Shown here one piece after another: positions 20,307 to 29,151 of a stretch of 64,000 nt of DNA. Within the stretch, counting starts at the first letter, position 1. Every line of letters begins with the position of its first letter. Below the pieces are notes generated by a model, which searched no databases, was not told the origin of the DNA, and saw nothing but the letters and a program-made list of their open reading frames with translations. Made by a program: the position numbers and the translations under genes. The stretch is from JAJPKK01 sp963800215 (GTDB lineage Bacteria; Pseudomonadota; Alphaproteobacteria; Rhizobiales; Xanthobacteraceae): contig CAWCZY010000018.1 in assembly GCA_963800215.1 (NCBI GenBank), positions 310,001 to 374,000 on the forward strand. The letters run 5' to 3'.

Positions 20307-20750
20307 CTATCGTTTCACCCGATCCATCATGTAGCACGCGGCGACGATCGACCGACTGGGCGTTGCGCTGTTCTGCGTGTAGCACTTCTCCATGCGGTCG
20401 GGTGAGACGAGCGTGATGTGAAAGTACCCGTCGATGTCGGCACCGACGATCGTCTTGTTGTCGCTCGCCATCGCCCACGCGAACGGCTCCATGGTATTGG
20501 CGGCCGCGGATGCGGAGCGGCCCCAGGCGACACGGCCGTCCTGTCCGTCGACGATGTACGTCGCCTCGATGTCGCGCACGCGCGGTGGATCGGCCGTGGA
20601 TTGCGAACCCGGATGATGCGGATTGGTGCCGAAGACGATTGATTTGCCCTTTCCCGACCAGGTACCTTTGAGATCGGGAATTGCGTCCTGTGCACGGGCG
20701 GCCGTGGCTGCGGCTCCGAAGAGCACCAATGCGAAGACGACAAATCTCAT
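20307..20750 (-). CDS. Small secreted protein of unknown function
   Basis: 147 residues. A Sec signal MRFVVFALVLFGAAATAARA precedes QDAIPDLKGTWSGKGKSIVFG, a lipocalin-like opening (G-W-G). The remainder (YIVDGQDGRVAWGRS, KTIVGADIDGYFHITLVSPDRMEKCY, ACYMMDRVKR) looks beta-rich with two conserved Cys that could form a disulfide. Similar short secreted proteins occur in Bradyrhizobium-type genomes. A lipocalin-like barrel is inference only. Confidence 0.7.
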   Translation of the reverse strand: MRFVVFALVLFGAAATAARAQDAIPDLKGTWSGKGKSIVFGTNPHHPGSQSTADPPRVRDIEATYIVDGQDGRVAWGRSASAAANTMEPFAWAMASDNKTIVGADIDGYFHITLVSPDRMEKCYTQNSATPSRSIVAACYMMDRVKR

Positions 20751-20813
20751 CGCTTTCCTCCTGCGCCATGCGCGTCGTGCGGCCAGTATGACTTTTCCTT
20801 GATGCGGCTCGCT

Positions 20814-20898
20814 CCGACCTCGCCGCGGCGGACGGTCTCATCCGCCGCCGCGCCACGACGCTAGCCGCAATCGTCGGTTTCCGCAAACGCCGGTGCGC
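20814..20898. repeat. Upstream repeat copy 2
   Basis: Second copy of the 80-bp element found at 20057-20138, with GTCTCATCCGCCGCC and GGTTTCCGCAAACGCCGG. About three quarters of positions agree by eye. It lies between the 147-residue gene (minus) and the transglutaminase gene (plus), so it may contain promoter sequence. Confidence 0.6.
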
Positions 20899-20982
20899 GA
20901 GGATGGTTCCATTCCGGATTGATGTTTGCAGCATCGACCTGCGGCCACCATATATCGATCTCTGCCTTGTGGAACGTGAGCC

Positions 20983-21879
20983 GTGACCATCCTCGACGTG
21001 CGACATACGACGCTCTACCGCTATCGCCGTCCGGTCCGCCTCGGAGATCATCGGTTGATGGTGCGTCCGCGGGACAGCCACGATCTTCGCCTCATCCGGA
21101 CAAATCTGACTTTTTCACCCGCGGCCTCAGTGCGCTGGATCCACGACGTGTTCGGCAATTCGATCGCGATCGCGTCATTCGCCGAACGGTCCGCTGAACT
21201 GCGGATCGAAAGCGGGCTGCAGCTCGAAACCTATGTGGTGGAGCGGCCGAGATCGGAGATCGCACCGGAGGCGGCGAGCTATCCGTTCGTCTACTCCCCG
21301 GACGATCGCATCGACCTCGGTCGGATGCTCGAGCGCCATTACCGTGATCCGTCCGATCGACTTGGCGCTTGGGCTCGCGCCTTCGTGCGCGGCGATCGGA
21401 CCGATACGCTGGCGCTGCTCGCGGACCTGAATGCCGGCGTGAAGTCATGGATCTCGTATCAGAGCCGCGAAACCGAGGGGACGCAGACCCCGGTCGAGAC
21501 GCTCGACCGCCGCTGGGGCTCATGCCGCGATCTCGCCGTGCTGTTTATCGAAGCGGCTCGCTGCCTCGGCTTCGGAGCGCGCGTCGTGACGGGGTATCTC
21601 TACAATCCCTCGTCCGACAGCGGCGACACCGCGGCGATCGGCGCCGGGACGACCCATGCATGGGCCGACATCTACCTTCCGGGCGCCGGCTGGATGGCGT
21701 ACGACCCGACCAATGGAACCATCAATGGCGGCAATTTGATTCGCGTCGCCGTCACCCGCGACATCAGCCAGGCGGTTCCGGTCGGCGGCAGCTTTGTCGG
21801 TGCGCGCGGCGATTATCTCGGCATGACCGTCGACGTGGCAGTGACTTCGGAGCGACGCGCCGAAGCGCCGACTGCGTGA
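20983..21879 (+). CDS. Transglutaminase-like cysteine protease family protein
   Basis: 298 residues from GTG 20983. It begins MTILDVRHTTLYRYRRPVRLGDHRLMVRPRD, the bacterial transglutaminase-like N-terminal beta domain. The catalytic core then shows Cys in RRWGSCRDLAVLFIEAAR, His in TTHAWADIYLPGAGW and Asp in MAYDPTNG, the complete papain-like triad. Cytosolic by sequence. Substrate unknown; relatives are linked to peptide processing and to alpha-E/circularly permuted ATP-grasp operons, which are absent here. Confidence 0.9.
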   Translation: MTILDVRHTTLYRYRRPVRLGDHRLMVRPRDSHDLRLIRTNLTFSPAASVRWIHDVFGNSIAIASFAERSAELRIESGLQLETYVVERPRSEIAPEAASYPFVYSPDDRIDLGRMLERHYRDPSDRLGAWARAFVRGDRTDTLALLADLNAGVKSWISYQSRETEGTQTPVETLDRRWGSCRDLAVLFIEAARCLGFGARVVTGYLYNPSSDSGDTAAIGAGTTHAWADIYLPGAGWMAYDPTNGTINGGNLIRVAVTRDISQAVPVGGSFVGARGDYLGMTVDVAVTSERRAEAPTA

Positions 21880-21945
21880 CATTCCGCTCGGCAAATGCCG
21901 GGCGGCCGCCATCGCGTCAGGTCGGAGCCCGAGTCCGAGCCACCA

Positions 21946-22554
21946 TCAGAGGCCGATGATCCGTTTCGCTCCCAAGACGGTCTCCCGGATCGCGACCAGC
22001 TCGACCGTCACCACGATGACGGCGGCCAGCACGGCGATCGACAGCAGGAGCCCGTCCTCCTGCAGATAGGCCAGCGAGATCAGGGCGATCACCAGGGCGG
22101 GGACGACGTTGCTCAGGGGAATCGGAACGAACACCAAGGCGGCGCTCAGTATCACGACGACGGTCCCGACAAGGCGCTTGGTCGCATCGGGCGGAGTGGG
22201 CCAGCGCGGATGAACCACCTTCTCGAGATATCGCAGCACCGGCACGGCTCGCAGCAGCAAGGCGGCGAGGTGCCGCGTCGGCAACGGACGGGCGGCGATG
22301 CGGCGTGGAAACACCGGGGCCGGGCGGTCCGCGATCATCTGGAACGCCAGGATCACTAGCAGCAGGCCGGCTATGACCGAGACGCCCGGTGCGATCGCGA
22401 CGAGCGCGAGCAGAAACATGATGATGCCGAAGGAGCGCTTGCTCAGGCGGCCCATCAGCCAGCCGATGGTGACGTGGTCCGTCGGCATCTCGTCGTGCAG
22501 ACGCTGCAGCACGACGGAAGTGAGGACAAGGGGTCTCGCGTCGCGCGGCGGCAT
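21946..22554 (-). CDS. exoD: ExoD-family membrane protein
   Basis: 202 residues. VTIGWLMGRLSKRSFGIIMFLLALVAIAPG is the diagnostic ExoD start, with further helices at VSVIAGLLLVILAFQMIA, LVGTVVVILSAALVFVPIPLSNVVPALVIALISLAYL and LLLSIAVLAAVIVVTVELVAI. ExoD in Sinorhizobium affects exopolysaccharide and alkaline tolerance; the biochemical role is unknown. Inner membrane. Monocistronic, convergent with the transglutaminase gene. Confidence 0.88.
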   Translation of the reverse strand: MPPRDARPLVLTSVVLQRLHDEMPTDHVTIGWLMGRLSKRSFGIIMFLLALVAIAPGVSVIAGLLLVILAFQMIADRPAPVFPRRIAARPLPTRHLAALLLRAVPVLRYLEKVVHPRWPTPPDATKRLVGTVVVILSAALVFVPIPLSNVVPALVIALISLAYLQEDGLLLSIAVLAAVIVVTVELVAIRETVLGAKRIIGL

Positions 22555-22694
22555 CGGCTTCAGCTCGGGCTCCGGATGGTTGCCGCCTCGATCGGCGTGA
22601 CCGCTTTTAGGGCCGGGATTTCACCAATGTCCAGCACTGTCACCGGCGGGTAGTGGGCCAGGGCCGTCCGGCCCGGCCTGCGACGAGACCGCCC

Positions 22695-24338
22695 TCACTC
22701 GCCGCGCACCTTCGGCATGTGGATGAACTCCCAGGGCGACGGCATCGGGCCGACCGGCACTTCGATCAGGGTCGGGCCGTCGCGGCGGGCAAAGGCACGC
22801 CGCAACGCCGCGCGCAGCGCCGCCGGGTCGTTGGCGCGTTCGGCGCTGGCGCCGAAGCTTTCGGCGAAGCGCACGAAATCGGGATTGGCGAGATCGCAGG
22901 CGATCAGGCGGTTGCCGTAGTGCTCGGCCTGGATGCGGCGCACATTGCCGAACGCGCCGTCGGCGAACACCACCGTCACCAGCGGGATGCGGTGGCGCAT
23001 GGCGGTGGCGAGCTCGTTCGCCGTGAACATGAAGCCGCCGTCGCCGCTGATGGCGACCACCGGCACGTCGGGCCGTCCATGCTGGGCGCCGAGCGCGGTG
23101 GCAAAGCCCCAGCCCAGATTGTCCTGGTAGCCCGGCGACAGGAACGTGCGGGGCTTGTAGACGGGAAACGCGATCCGGGCGACGAAGCCCATCTGGGTGA
23201 CTTCGTCGACCAGTATGCCGTCCTCCGGCAATTCGGCGCGGATCGCATCGAGGAAGGCGCGCTGCGGCGCGAGCTTCTCGAGCTTGCGGTCCCAGCGCGC
23301 GTGGCGTTCCTGCATCTCCGCGCTGCGCGACGGCCGGCTCGCATTGCGGGTCGCCACCGCATCGATCAGGCGCCGCAGGATCGGCGTCGCATCCCCGATC
23401 AGCGCCACTGCCGGCCGATGCAGCCGCGCCGGCTCCTCCGGATCGGAATCGACGCGGATCACCGCGACCGCGTCGTCGATCCCCCATTGACGGTGCTGGA
23501 TCAGGAGCCTGGTGCCGACCGCGAGCACGACATCGGCCTCCGCCCACAGCTCGCGCCCGAGCGGCAGGGTGACGCTGAGGGGATCGCGGCTGTCGAGCAC
23601 GCCGCGGCCACGCCGATACCCCAGCACTGGCGCCTGCAGCATGTGCGCAAGCGCGGTCACCTCGGCGGCCGCTCCCTGGGCACCGCCGCCGCAGATGATC
23701 AGGGGGCGCTCGGCTGCGCCCAGCGCCGTGGCCGCGGCGGCGAGCGCGTCGTCGTCGATGGCGGGCTCCTCCAGCAGCAGGGGCGCCTGGAGCGGCGCCG
23801 GGCCGGAGCGGCCCCAGACATCGATGGCGCATTCAAGCACGGCCGGGCCGCGCCGCCGCGATGCCATCGCCGCGACCGCCTTCGCCACCAGCGCGGAGGC
23901 GTCTTGCGGGCCGCCGATGCGCGCGGAGAAGTCGACCAGGCGGCTGATGATCCCGGCCTGGTCGCGGATTTCATGGAGCTGGCCGAGGCCGCGCCCGATG
24001 TCGGCGGCGGGAATCTGCCCGATCAGGCCGAGCACGGGCGCATTCATGGCGTAAGCCGTGAGCAGCGCCGCCCCGGTATTGAGAAGCCCGGGCCCCGGCA
24101 CCACCGCATAGGCTTGGGGCCTCGCGGTGGCGAGCGCCGCGCCCAGCGCCATATAGGCGGTGCCCTGCTCGTGGCGGGGATGGACGACCTTGATGCGGTC
24201 GGACGCCTTGTACAGGGCATCGAACAGATGATCGTTATGGACGCCCGGCAGGGCATAGAGCGTCTCGACCCCGTGGGCGGCGAGCGAAGCCACGGTGGCC
24301 TCGGCCGTCGTCATCGTCTGCATCATTGCGCCATGCAC
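22695..24338 (-). CDS. Thiamine-diphosphate-dependent enzyme, acetolactate synthase-like
   Basis: 547 residues in the three-domain ThDP fold. The N-terminal PYR domain has VETLYALPGVHNDHLFDAL and the catalytic Glu in PRHEQGTAYMA. The middle nucleotide-binding-like domain has RPLIICGGGAQGAAAE. The C-terminal PP domain has GDGGFMFTANELATAMRHRIPLVTVVFADGAFGN (GDG-X-N ThDP motif). The family includes acetolactate synthase, oxalyl-CoA decarboxylase and benzoylformate decarboxylase; substrate residues do not decide between them, and there is no small regulatory subunit nearby. One of two in-frame ATGs at the 5' end (24338, 24323) is the start. Likely catabolic rather than IlvB. Confidence 0.82.
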   Translation of the reverse strand: MHGAMMQTMTTAEATVASLAAHGVETLYALPGVHNDHLFDALYKASDRIKVVHPRHEQGTAYMALGAALATARPQAYAVVPGPGLLNTGAALLTAYAMNAPVLGLIGQIPAADIGRGLGQLHEIRDQAGIISRLVDFSARIGGPQDASALVAKAVAAMASRRRGPAVLECAIDVWGRSGPAPLQAPLLLEEPAIDDDALAAAATALGAAERPLIICGGGAQGAAAEVTALAHMLQAPVLGYRRGRGVLDSRDPLSVTLPLGRELWAEADVVLAVGTRLLIQHRQWGIDDAVAVIRVDSDPEEPARLHRPAVALIGDATPILRRLIDAVATRNASRPSRSAEMQERHARWDRKLEKLAPQRAFLDAIRAELPEDGILVDEVTQMGFVARIAFPVYKPRTFLSPGYQDNLGWGFATALGAQHGRPDVPVVAISGDGGFMFTANELATAMRHRIPLVTVVFADGAFGNVRRIQAEHYGNRLIACDLANPDFVRFAESFGASAERANDPAALRAALRRAFARRDGPTLIEVPVGPMPSPWEFIHMPKVRGE

Positions 24339-24412
24339 TCCGTTTCACCGAACGATCGCGGCGACGAGGCATCGGTGCCTAGCCGGCGTGCGGCGCATAA
24401 AATTCAGAGCTT

Positions 24413-24823
24413 TCAGCCTTCGTTGGCGATTTTTTCCCGCGCGGCGCTGGCGAGGTAGGCCGAGCGCGTCAGGCCCCGCGCGGCGGCGGCTTCATCGATA
24501 GCATCCAGGAGCCCGGCGTCGATGGAAATATTGGCGCGCGCTGCGCGGCCGGAATCTCGTACCAGCGGCACCAGCACCAGCGCAGCGCCCTCGCCCAGCG
24601 CGGCTGCGATCTCGGGATCGGCGAATGCGGCTTCGAGCGGGCGCGGCGCGGGCACCTTTCCCCCTTGGGCCAGCATCTCGTCGACCCACAAGCTGACGGC
24701 CTCCTGGGCATTGCGCAGTGCCTCATCGACCGTTGCGCCTCCCGAGGAGCAGCCGGGCAGATCGGGCACAACGACTCCGACGGCGCCGGCGCGGCCGTCG
24801 ACGAGGGCGACGTATCGGGACAT
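24413..24823 (-). CDS. hicB: HicB-type antitoxin
   Basis: 136 residues. The N-terminal partial RNase-H-like fold reads MSRYVALVDGRAGAVGVVVPDLPGC, then GGATVDEALRNAQEAVSLWVDEM, the HicB signature. The C-terminal RANISIDAGLLDAIDEAAAARGLTRSAYLASAAREKI is a ribbon-helix-helix DNA-binding domain. It neutralises the HicA mRNA-interferase and represses the operon. It follows hicA by 13 bp (toxin first, antitoxin second, the common hicAB order). Confidence 0.9.
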   Translation of the reverse strand: MSRYVALVDGRAGAVGVVVPDLPGCSSGGATVDEALRNAQEAVSLWVDEMLAQGGKVPAPRPLEAAFADPEIAAALGEGAALVLVPLVRDSGRAARANISIDAGLLDAIDEAAAARGLTRSAYLASAAREKIANEG

Positions 24824-24836
24824 CGAGATTCTCCCC

Positions 24837-25037
24837 TCAAATCCATCCCGCCGCCGTGGCGGTATTGCGGGCGACGCCGGGCGACGGCGTGCGGTGGCGC
24901 GGCAGCGTGATGATGTGCCCGGGACGGTCCGGGGGGGTGAATACGTCGTGGGCACCGCCGTGGCGCACCACCCATCCCTCGCGTAAGAGCCGGGCCGCCA
25001 CCTTGCCGCGGCTGAGCTCCAGGGCGGGCTTGTTCAT
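24837..25037 (-). CDS. hicA: HicA-type mRNA interferase toxin
   Basis: 66 residues. A double-stranded-RNA-binding-like fold carries the catalytic His in VRHGGAHDVFTPPDRPGH and the typical closing HRTPSPGVARNTATAAGWI. The toxin cleaves mRNA; HicB, encoded just downstream, blocks it. A strong palindrome lies 18 bp upstream of the ATG (25055-25074), probably the autoregulatory operator. Confidence 0.88.
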   Translation of the reverse strand: MNKPALELSRGKVAARLLREGWVVRHGGAHDVFTPPDRPGHIITLPRHRTPSPGVARNTATAAGWI

Positions 25038-25054
25038 CGCCGCGGCTCCGGATC

Positions 25055-25074
25055 GTGCGCAAATATATGCGCAC
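25055..25074 (-). promoter_or_regulatory. hicAB operator palindrome
   Basis: GTGCGCA-AATATA-TGCGCAC: perfect 7-bp inverted arms with a 6-bp AT spacer that could overlap a -10 element. It sits 18 bp upstream of hicA. The HicB antitoxin has a ribbon-helix-helix domain that would bind such a site; the assignment is inference from position and symmetry. Confidence 0.6.
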
Positions 25075-25262
25075 GAAATACCGGGCGGTCAAGCCCGGCC
25101 CGGCAGATGACATCTGCGAGGATAGGCAAAGTGCGGCAGCAACTGGGTGTTCCCATAGTCCGCGGCGTCGGCTAAACCCTGGCCGCCGCCGCTACCCGCA
25201 AGGGAGCGGCGCGGACACGGATTCAACGCGCGCGGGGCAACCGGCGCGCCCTCGAGGCCCTG

Positions 25263-27056
25263 ATGCATCGGTACCGTACCCACAACTGCGGCGCGCTGCG
25301 CGCCGACCAAATCGGCTCCACCGTCAGGCTTTCGGGCTGGTGTCACCGCATCCGCGACCATGGCGGCCTGCTGTTCATCGACCTGCGCGACCATTACGGC
25401 CTCACCCAGGTGGTGGCCGACCCGGATTCGCCGGCCTTCAAGACGGCGGAAAAGCTGCGCTCGGAATGGGTCGTCAGGGTCGACGGCCGGGTGCGGGCGC
25501 GCCCCGCCGGCACCGACAACCCGGACCTGCCGACCGGCGCCATCGAGGTCTTCGCCACCGAGATCGAGGTGCTGGGGCCGGCGGGCGAGCTGCCGATGCC
25601 GGTGTTCGGCGACCAGGAGTATCCCGAGGACACCCGCCTCAAATACCGCTTCCTCGACCTGCGGCGCGAGCGGCTGCATAACAACATCATGAAGCGCGGC
25701 GCCATCATCGACTCGCTGCGGCGGCGGATGAAGGAGCAGGGCTTCTTCGAGTTCCAGACCCCGATCCTGACGGCATCGAGCCCGGAAGGGGCGCGGGACT
25801 TTCTCGTTCCGTCGCGCATTCATCCCGGCAAGTTTTATGCGCTGCCCCAGGCACCGCAGCAGTTCAAGCAGCTCATCATGGTGTCGGGCTTCGACCGCTA
25901 TTTCCAGATCGCGCCGTGCTTTCGCGACGAGGACGCCCGCGCCGACCGCTCGCCCGGCGAGTTCTACCAGCTCGACATCGAGATGAGCTTCGTCACCCAG
26001 GAGGACGTGTTCGCGGCGGTCGAACCGGTGCTGCGCGGCGTGTTCGAGGAGTTCGCCGGCGGCAAGCCGGTGACGCCGAAGTTTCCGCTGATCCCATATG
26101 CCGACGCGCTGCGGCACTACGGCACCGACAAGCCCGACCTGCGCAACCCCATTAAGATGGCCGACGTCACCGCGCATTTCCGCGGCTCGGGCTTCAAGGT
26201 CTTCGCCGGCATGATCGCTGCGGACCCCGCGGTCGAGGTTTGGGCGATCCCGGCACCGAAGGGCGGCAATCGCGCCTTCTGCGACCGCATGAACGACTGG
26301 GCCAAGGGCGAAGGCCAGCCCGGCCTCGGCTACATCTTCTGGCGGGAGGGCGAGGAGGGCGGCGCCGGGCCGCTCGCCAAGAACATCGGCATCGAGCGCG
26401 CCGAGGCGATGCGCGCCCAACTCGGTCTCGCGGTCGGCGACGCCGTGTTCTTCCTCGCTGGCCGGCCGAAGGATTTCATCAAGTTCGCCGGCGCGGCGCG
26501 CGCCAAGATCGGCACCGACCTCGGCCTGATCGACGGCGACCGCTTCGCCTTCTGCTGGATCGTCGACTTCCCGATGTACGAGTGGAACGAGGAGGAGAAG
26601 AAAATCGACTTCTCCCACAACCCGTTCTCGATGCCCAACGCGACGCCCGACGAATTCCTCGCGCTCGATCCGAACGATCACGACAAGATCCTGGCGCTGA
26701 AAGCGATCCAATACGACATCGTCTGCAACGGCATCGAACTCTCGTCCGGCGCGATCCGCAATCACCGCCCCGACGTGATGAAGAAGGCGTTCGCCATCGC
26801 CGGCTATGACGAGAGCGTGCTGGAACAGAAGTTCGGTGGCATGCTGCGCGCGCTCTCGCTCGGCGCCCCGCCGCATGGCGGCATCGCCCCCGGCGTCGAC
26901 CGCATCGTCATGCTGCTGTGCGGTGAGGAGAATCTGCGCGAGGTCGTGGTATTCCCGATGAACCAGAAGGCCGAGGACCTCCTGATGGGTGCGCCCTCCG
27001 AAGTCACGCCGAAGCAGCTGCGGGAATTGCACATCCGGCTGAATTTGCCGCAGTGA
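25263..27056 (+). CDS. aspS: Aspartyl-tRNA synthetase
   Basis: 597 residues, full length for bacterial-type class IIb AspRS. An N-terminal OB fold opens MHRYRTHNCGALRADQIGSTVRLSGW. Class II motif 1 lies near RRRMKEQGFFEFQTPILTASSPEGARDFLVPSR, motif 2 in FQIAPCFRDEDARADR and motif 3 in GAPPHGGIAPGVDRIVMLL. The bacterial GAD insertion lies between. In GatCAB organisms AspRS is often non-discriminating and supplies Asp-tRNA(Asn); that fits the gat genes upstream but is not proven. No frameshift anywhere, unlike gatAB. Confidence 0.97.
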   Translation: MHRYRTHNCGALRADQIGSTVRLSGWCHRIRDHGGLLFIDLRDHYGLTQVVADPDSPAFKTAEKLRSEWVVRVDGRVRARPAGTDNPDLPTGAIEVFATEIEVLGPAGELPMPVFGDQEYPEDTRLKYRFLDLRRERLHNNIMKRGAIIDSLRRRMKEQGFFEFQTPILTASSPEGARDFLVPSRIHPGKFYALPQAPQQFKQLIMVSGFDRYFQIAPCFRDEDARADRSPGEFYQLDIEMSFVTQEDVFAAVEPVLRGVFEEFAGGKPVTPKFPLIPYADALRHYGTDKPDLRNPIKMADVTAHFRGSGFKVFAGMIAADPAVEVWAIPAPKGGNRAFCDRMNDWAKGEGQPGLGYIFWREGEEGGAGPLAKNIGIERAEAMRAQLGLAVGDAVFFLAGRPKDFIKFAGAARAKIGTDLGLIDGDRFAFCWIVDFPMYEWNEEEKKIDFSHNPFSMPNATPDEFLALDPNDHDKILALKAIQYDIVCNGIELSSGAIRNHRPDVMKKAFAIAGYDESVLEQKFGGMLRALSLGAPPHGGIAPGVDRIVMLLCGEENLREVVVFPMNQKAEDLLMGAPSEVTPKQLRELHIRLNLPQ

Positions 27057-27063
27057 GGCTGGT

Positions 27064-27144
27064 CGTAGGATGGGTAGAGCGAAGCGAAACCCATCAGCAA
27101 CCGCGCGCCGACGATGGGTTTCGCTTCGCTCTACCCATCCTACG
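27064..27144. repeat. Perfect 32-bp inverted repeat downstream of aspS
   Basis: Arms at 27064-27095 and 27113-27144 are exact reverse complements (beginning CGTAGGATGGGTAGAGCGAA) with a 17-bp centre. This is the GTAGGATGGGTAGAGCGAAGCG dispersed element known from many proteobacteria. It starts 8 bp after the aspS stop and would make a very stable hairpin, but without a U tract. Confidence 0.8.
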
Positions 27145-27174
27145 AGCTGACGGTTCGTTCAAAGTGTCAGTGTC

Positions 27175-27290
27175 ATGCCCCGCGAAAGCGGGGCATCCAG
27201 TAATCCCTGTGCCATCGGTGGAACTCACGCTGTGCCGAAAATCGCAGTTTGGTGGCTACCGGATCGCCCGGTCAAGCCGATGACAGCAAT
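27175..27290. repeat. Degenerate palindromic repeat (GATCGCCCGGTCAAGCCGATGACA family)
   Basis: CATGCCCCGCGAAAGCGGGGCATCCAGTAAT at 27175 and GGATCGCCCGGTCAAGCCGATGACAGC near 27263 are the two ends of an element whose better copy is at 28988-29066. The rest of the 360-bp gap before the amidohydrolase gene shows no gene. Confidence 0.5.
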
Positions 27291-27417
27291 GCGATTCAAG
27301 CGTTGGAGACAGGACACTAGCAGATAGTGCCCGTGCTCACACACAGCCCGTTGACATTGGCCGTGCGCAGCGTCCTGGATACCTCCACGATGCTCACCTG
27401 ACCCCAAGGACCCCGAT

Positions 27418-28950
27418 ATGCTCGTGATCTCAGGCGGATTGGTGCATTCCGTGACTTCAGCGCGCGGCGAGCCGCGCGACATCGTCATCGAAGGCGACCT
27501 CATCGCCGACATCGTTCCGCCCGGCGCGGTGAGCAACGCCAATGCCGAGCTGATCGACGCTAGCCGCCGGCTCGTCATTCCCGGCCTGATCAATGCCCAT
27601 ACCCACAGCCATGGCGGCCTTTCCAAGGGCGTGGGCGATCTGTGGGGGCTCGATCTCCTGCTCAACGCCGCGCCGTGGATCGGCGGCGGCCGGCGGCACG
27701 AGGACAAGCACCTCTCGGCGCTCATCAACGCGGTCGAGCAGGTGGAGAAAGGCACGACCGCCTGCTACGACCTGTTCTTCGAATTCCCGGCGCCGACCAT
27801 CGAAGGCATGGAAGCCGTGGCGAGCGCCTATGCGGCGGTCGGGCTGCGCGCGGTGATTGCGCCCATGGTCGCCGATCTCACCTTCTACCAGGCGGTACCG
27901 GGCCTGATCGATGCGCTCCCCGACGACGCCCGCGACCGTGCCGACAAGATGCGCATGGGCGGCGCCGCCGCCACCATCCAGGCGCTGCGGCAGCTCGCCG
28001 GAAGCTGGTCGCATCCGCGTGACCGGCTGCGGCTCGGGATCGCGCCCACCATTCCGCACCACTGCACCCGCGAATTCATGGTGCTGTGCCGCGACGTCGC
28101 CCGAGAGCACGGCCTTGCCATGCAGACCCATGTGAGCGAGGCAAAATACCAGGGCGTCTCGACCTTCAAGATGTTCGGCATGTCGACCGTCGAGATCATG
28201 GACGTCTGCGGCCTGGTGGGGCCGTGGCTGTCGGCGGCGCATGCCATCTGGATCAGCGAAGCCGACATGGACCTGCTCGCCCGCAAGGGCGCCCAGGTAT
28301 CCCACAATGGCGCCGCCAATCTGCGGCTGGGGTCTGGCATCGCGGCGATACGCGAATACATGCGCCACGGCGTCACCGTGGGCATCGGCACCGACGGCTC
28401 GGCCTCCTCCGACAACCAGAACATGTTCGAGGCGATGCGCGCTGCCGCCTTCGTCTCCCGCGTCCGCGGCGTGCCGCCGGCGGACTGGGTCTCCACGGCG
28501 GAAGCTTTCACCATGGCGACGCAGGGCTCCGCGCGCGTGCTCGGCATGCACGATTTCATCGGCCGGATCGCCAAGGGTTACAAGGCCGACCTCGTGCTGC
28601 TCGATCTCGACAACGTCAATTTCATGCCGCTCAACGACGCCACCAACCAGATCGTGTTCACCGAGAACGGCGGCGCGGTCGACAAGGTACTGATCGGCGG
28701 CAGGCTCGTCGTCGCCGGCGGAAAGGCGCTTGGCATCGACCATGCCGCCCTCGCCGCCCAGGCAGACGCCGCGGTCGAGCGCCTCGCCGCGCTCAACTCC
28801 GACGCCCGGCGTTTCGCCGAGCGGATCGAGCCGATCGTTTCGAACTTCTGCCGCGGCCTCGCCGACGACGCCACGATGCACCGGCTGCGCCGCGACCTCG
28901 GCCCGCCGGACGCGCGCTGCGCCCATTGCGGCAAGCCGGTGCATGGGTAG
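27418..28950 (+). CDS. Metal-dependent amidohydrolase (chlorohydrolase/deaminase type)
   Basis: 510 residues of the AtzA/TrzN/SsnA-like cyclic amidohydrolase family. The first metal-binding HxH is in NAHTHSHGG (about residue 62), further metal His in ETHVSEAKYQG-like QTHVSEAKYQG and AAHAIWISE, and the metal Asp in GIGTDGSASSD. An N-terminal beta domain (VISGGLVHSVTSARGEPRDIVIEGD) and a C-terminal IAKGYKADLVLLDLDN complete the composite domain. It hydrolyses an amine or chloro substituent on a purine, triazine or similar ring; the substrate is unknown. The tail has CAHCGKP (CxxC), an unusual addition. A paralogue lies at 37790. Confidence 0.87.
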   Translation: MLVISGGLVHSVTSARGEPRDIVIEGDLIADIVPPGAVSNANAELIDASRRLVIPGLINAHTHSHGGLSKGVGDLWGLDLLLNAAPWIGGGRRHEDKHLSALINAVEQVEKGTTACYDLFFEFPAPTIEGMEAVASAYAAVGLRAVIAPMVADLTFYQAVPGLIDALPDDARDRADKMRMGGAAATIQALRQLAGSWSHPRDRLRLGIAPTIPHHCTREFMVLCRDVAREHGLAMQTHVSEAKYQGVSTFKMFGMSTVEIMDVCGLVGPWLSAAHAIWISEADMDLLARKGAQVSHNGAANLRLGSGIAAIREYMRHGVTVGIGTDGSASSDNQNMFEAMRAAAFVSRVRGVPPADWVSTAEAFTMATQGSARVLGMHDFIGRIAKGYKADLVLLDLDNVNFMPLNDATNQIVFTENGGAVDKVLIGGRLVVAGGKALGIDHAALAAQADAAVERLAALNSDARRFAERIEPIVSNFCRGLADDATMHRLRRDLGPPDARCAHCGKPVHG

Positions 28951-28987
28951 CCAGCTAGCATTTTTCGACTGGGCCGGCCTTATTGGT

Positions 28988-29066
28988 GTCATTGCCCGGC
29001 TTGACCGGGCAATCCAGTATTCGCGGTCGGTGTTTACTGGATCGCCCGGTCAAGCCGGGCGATGAC
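28988..29066. repeat. Palindromic repeat GTCATTGCCCGGCTTGACCG ... CGGTCAAGCCGGGCGATGAC
   Basis: Near-perfect inverted arms of about 32 bp (two mismatches) around a 15-bp loop, directly after the amidohydrolase gene. It is the better copy of the element whose degenerate form is at 27175-27290. Dispersed intergenic repeat. Confidence 0.75.
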
Positions 29067-29151
29067 AGCGAATTGTGAGTTAACCTGAACGAAAAGCGCC
29101 CTTGGGTTGCAGGCTGGGATCAGCCCGCAATGCCCGTCGGTCGAAATTCGT

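Noticed and set aside
25089..27032. 647-codon minus-strand open frame opposite aspS
   Set aside because: Antisense of AspRS, whose class II motifs are clear on the plus strand.
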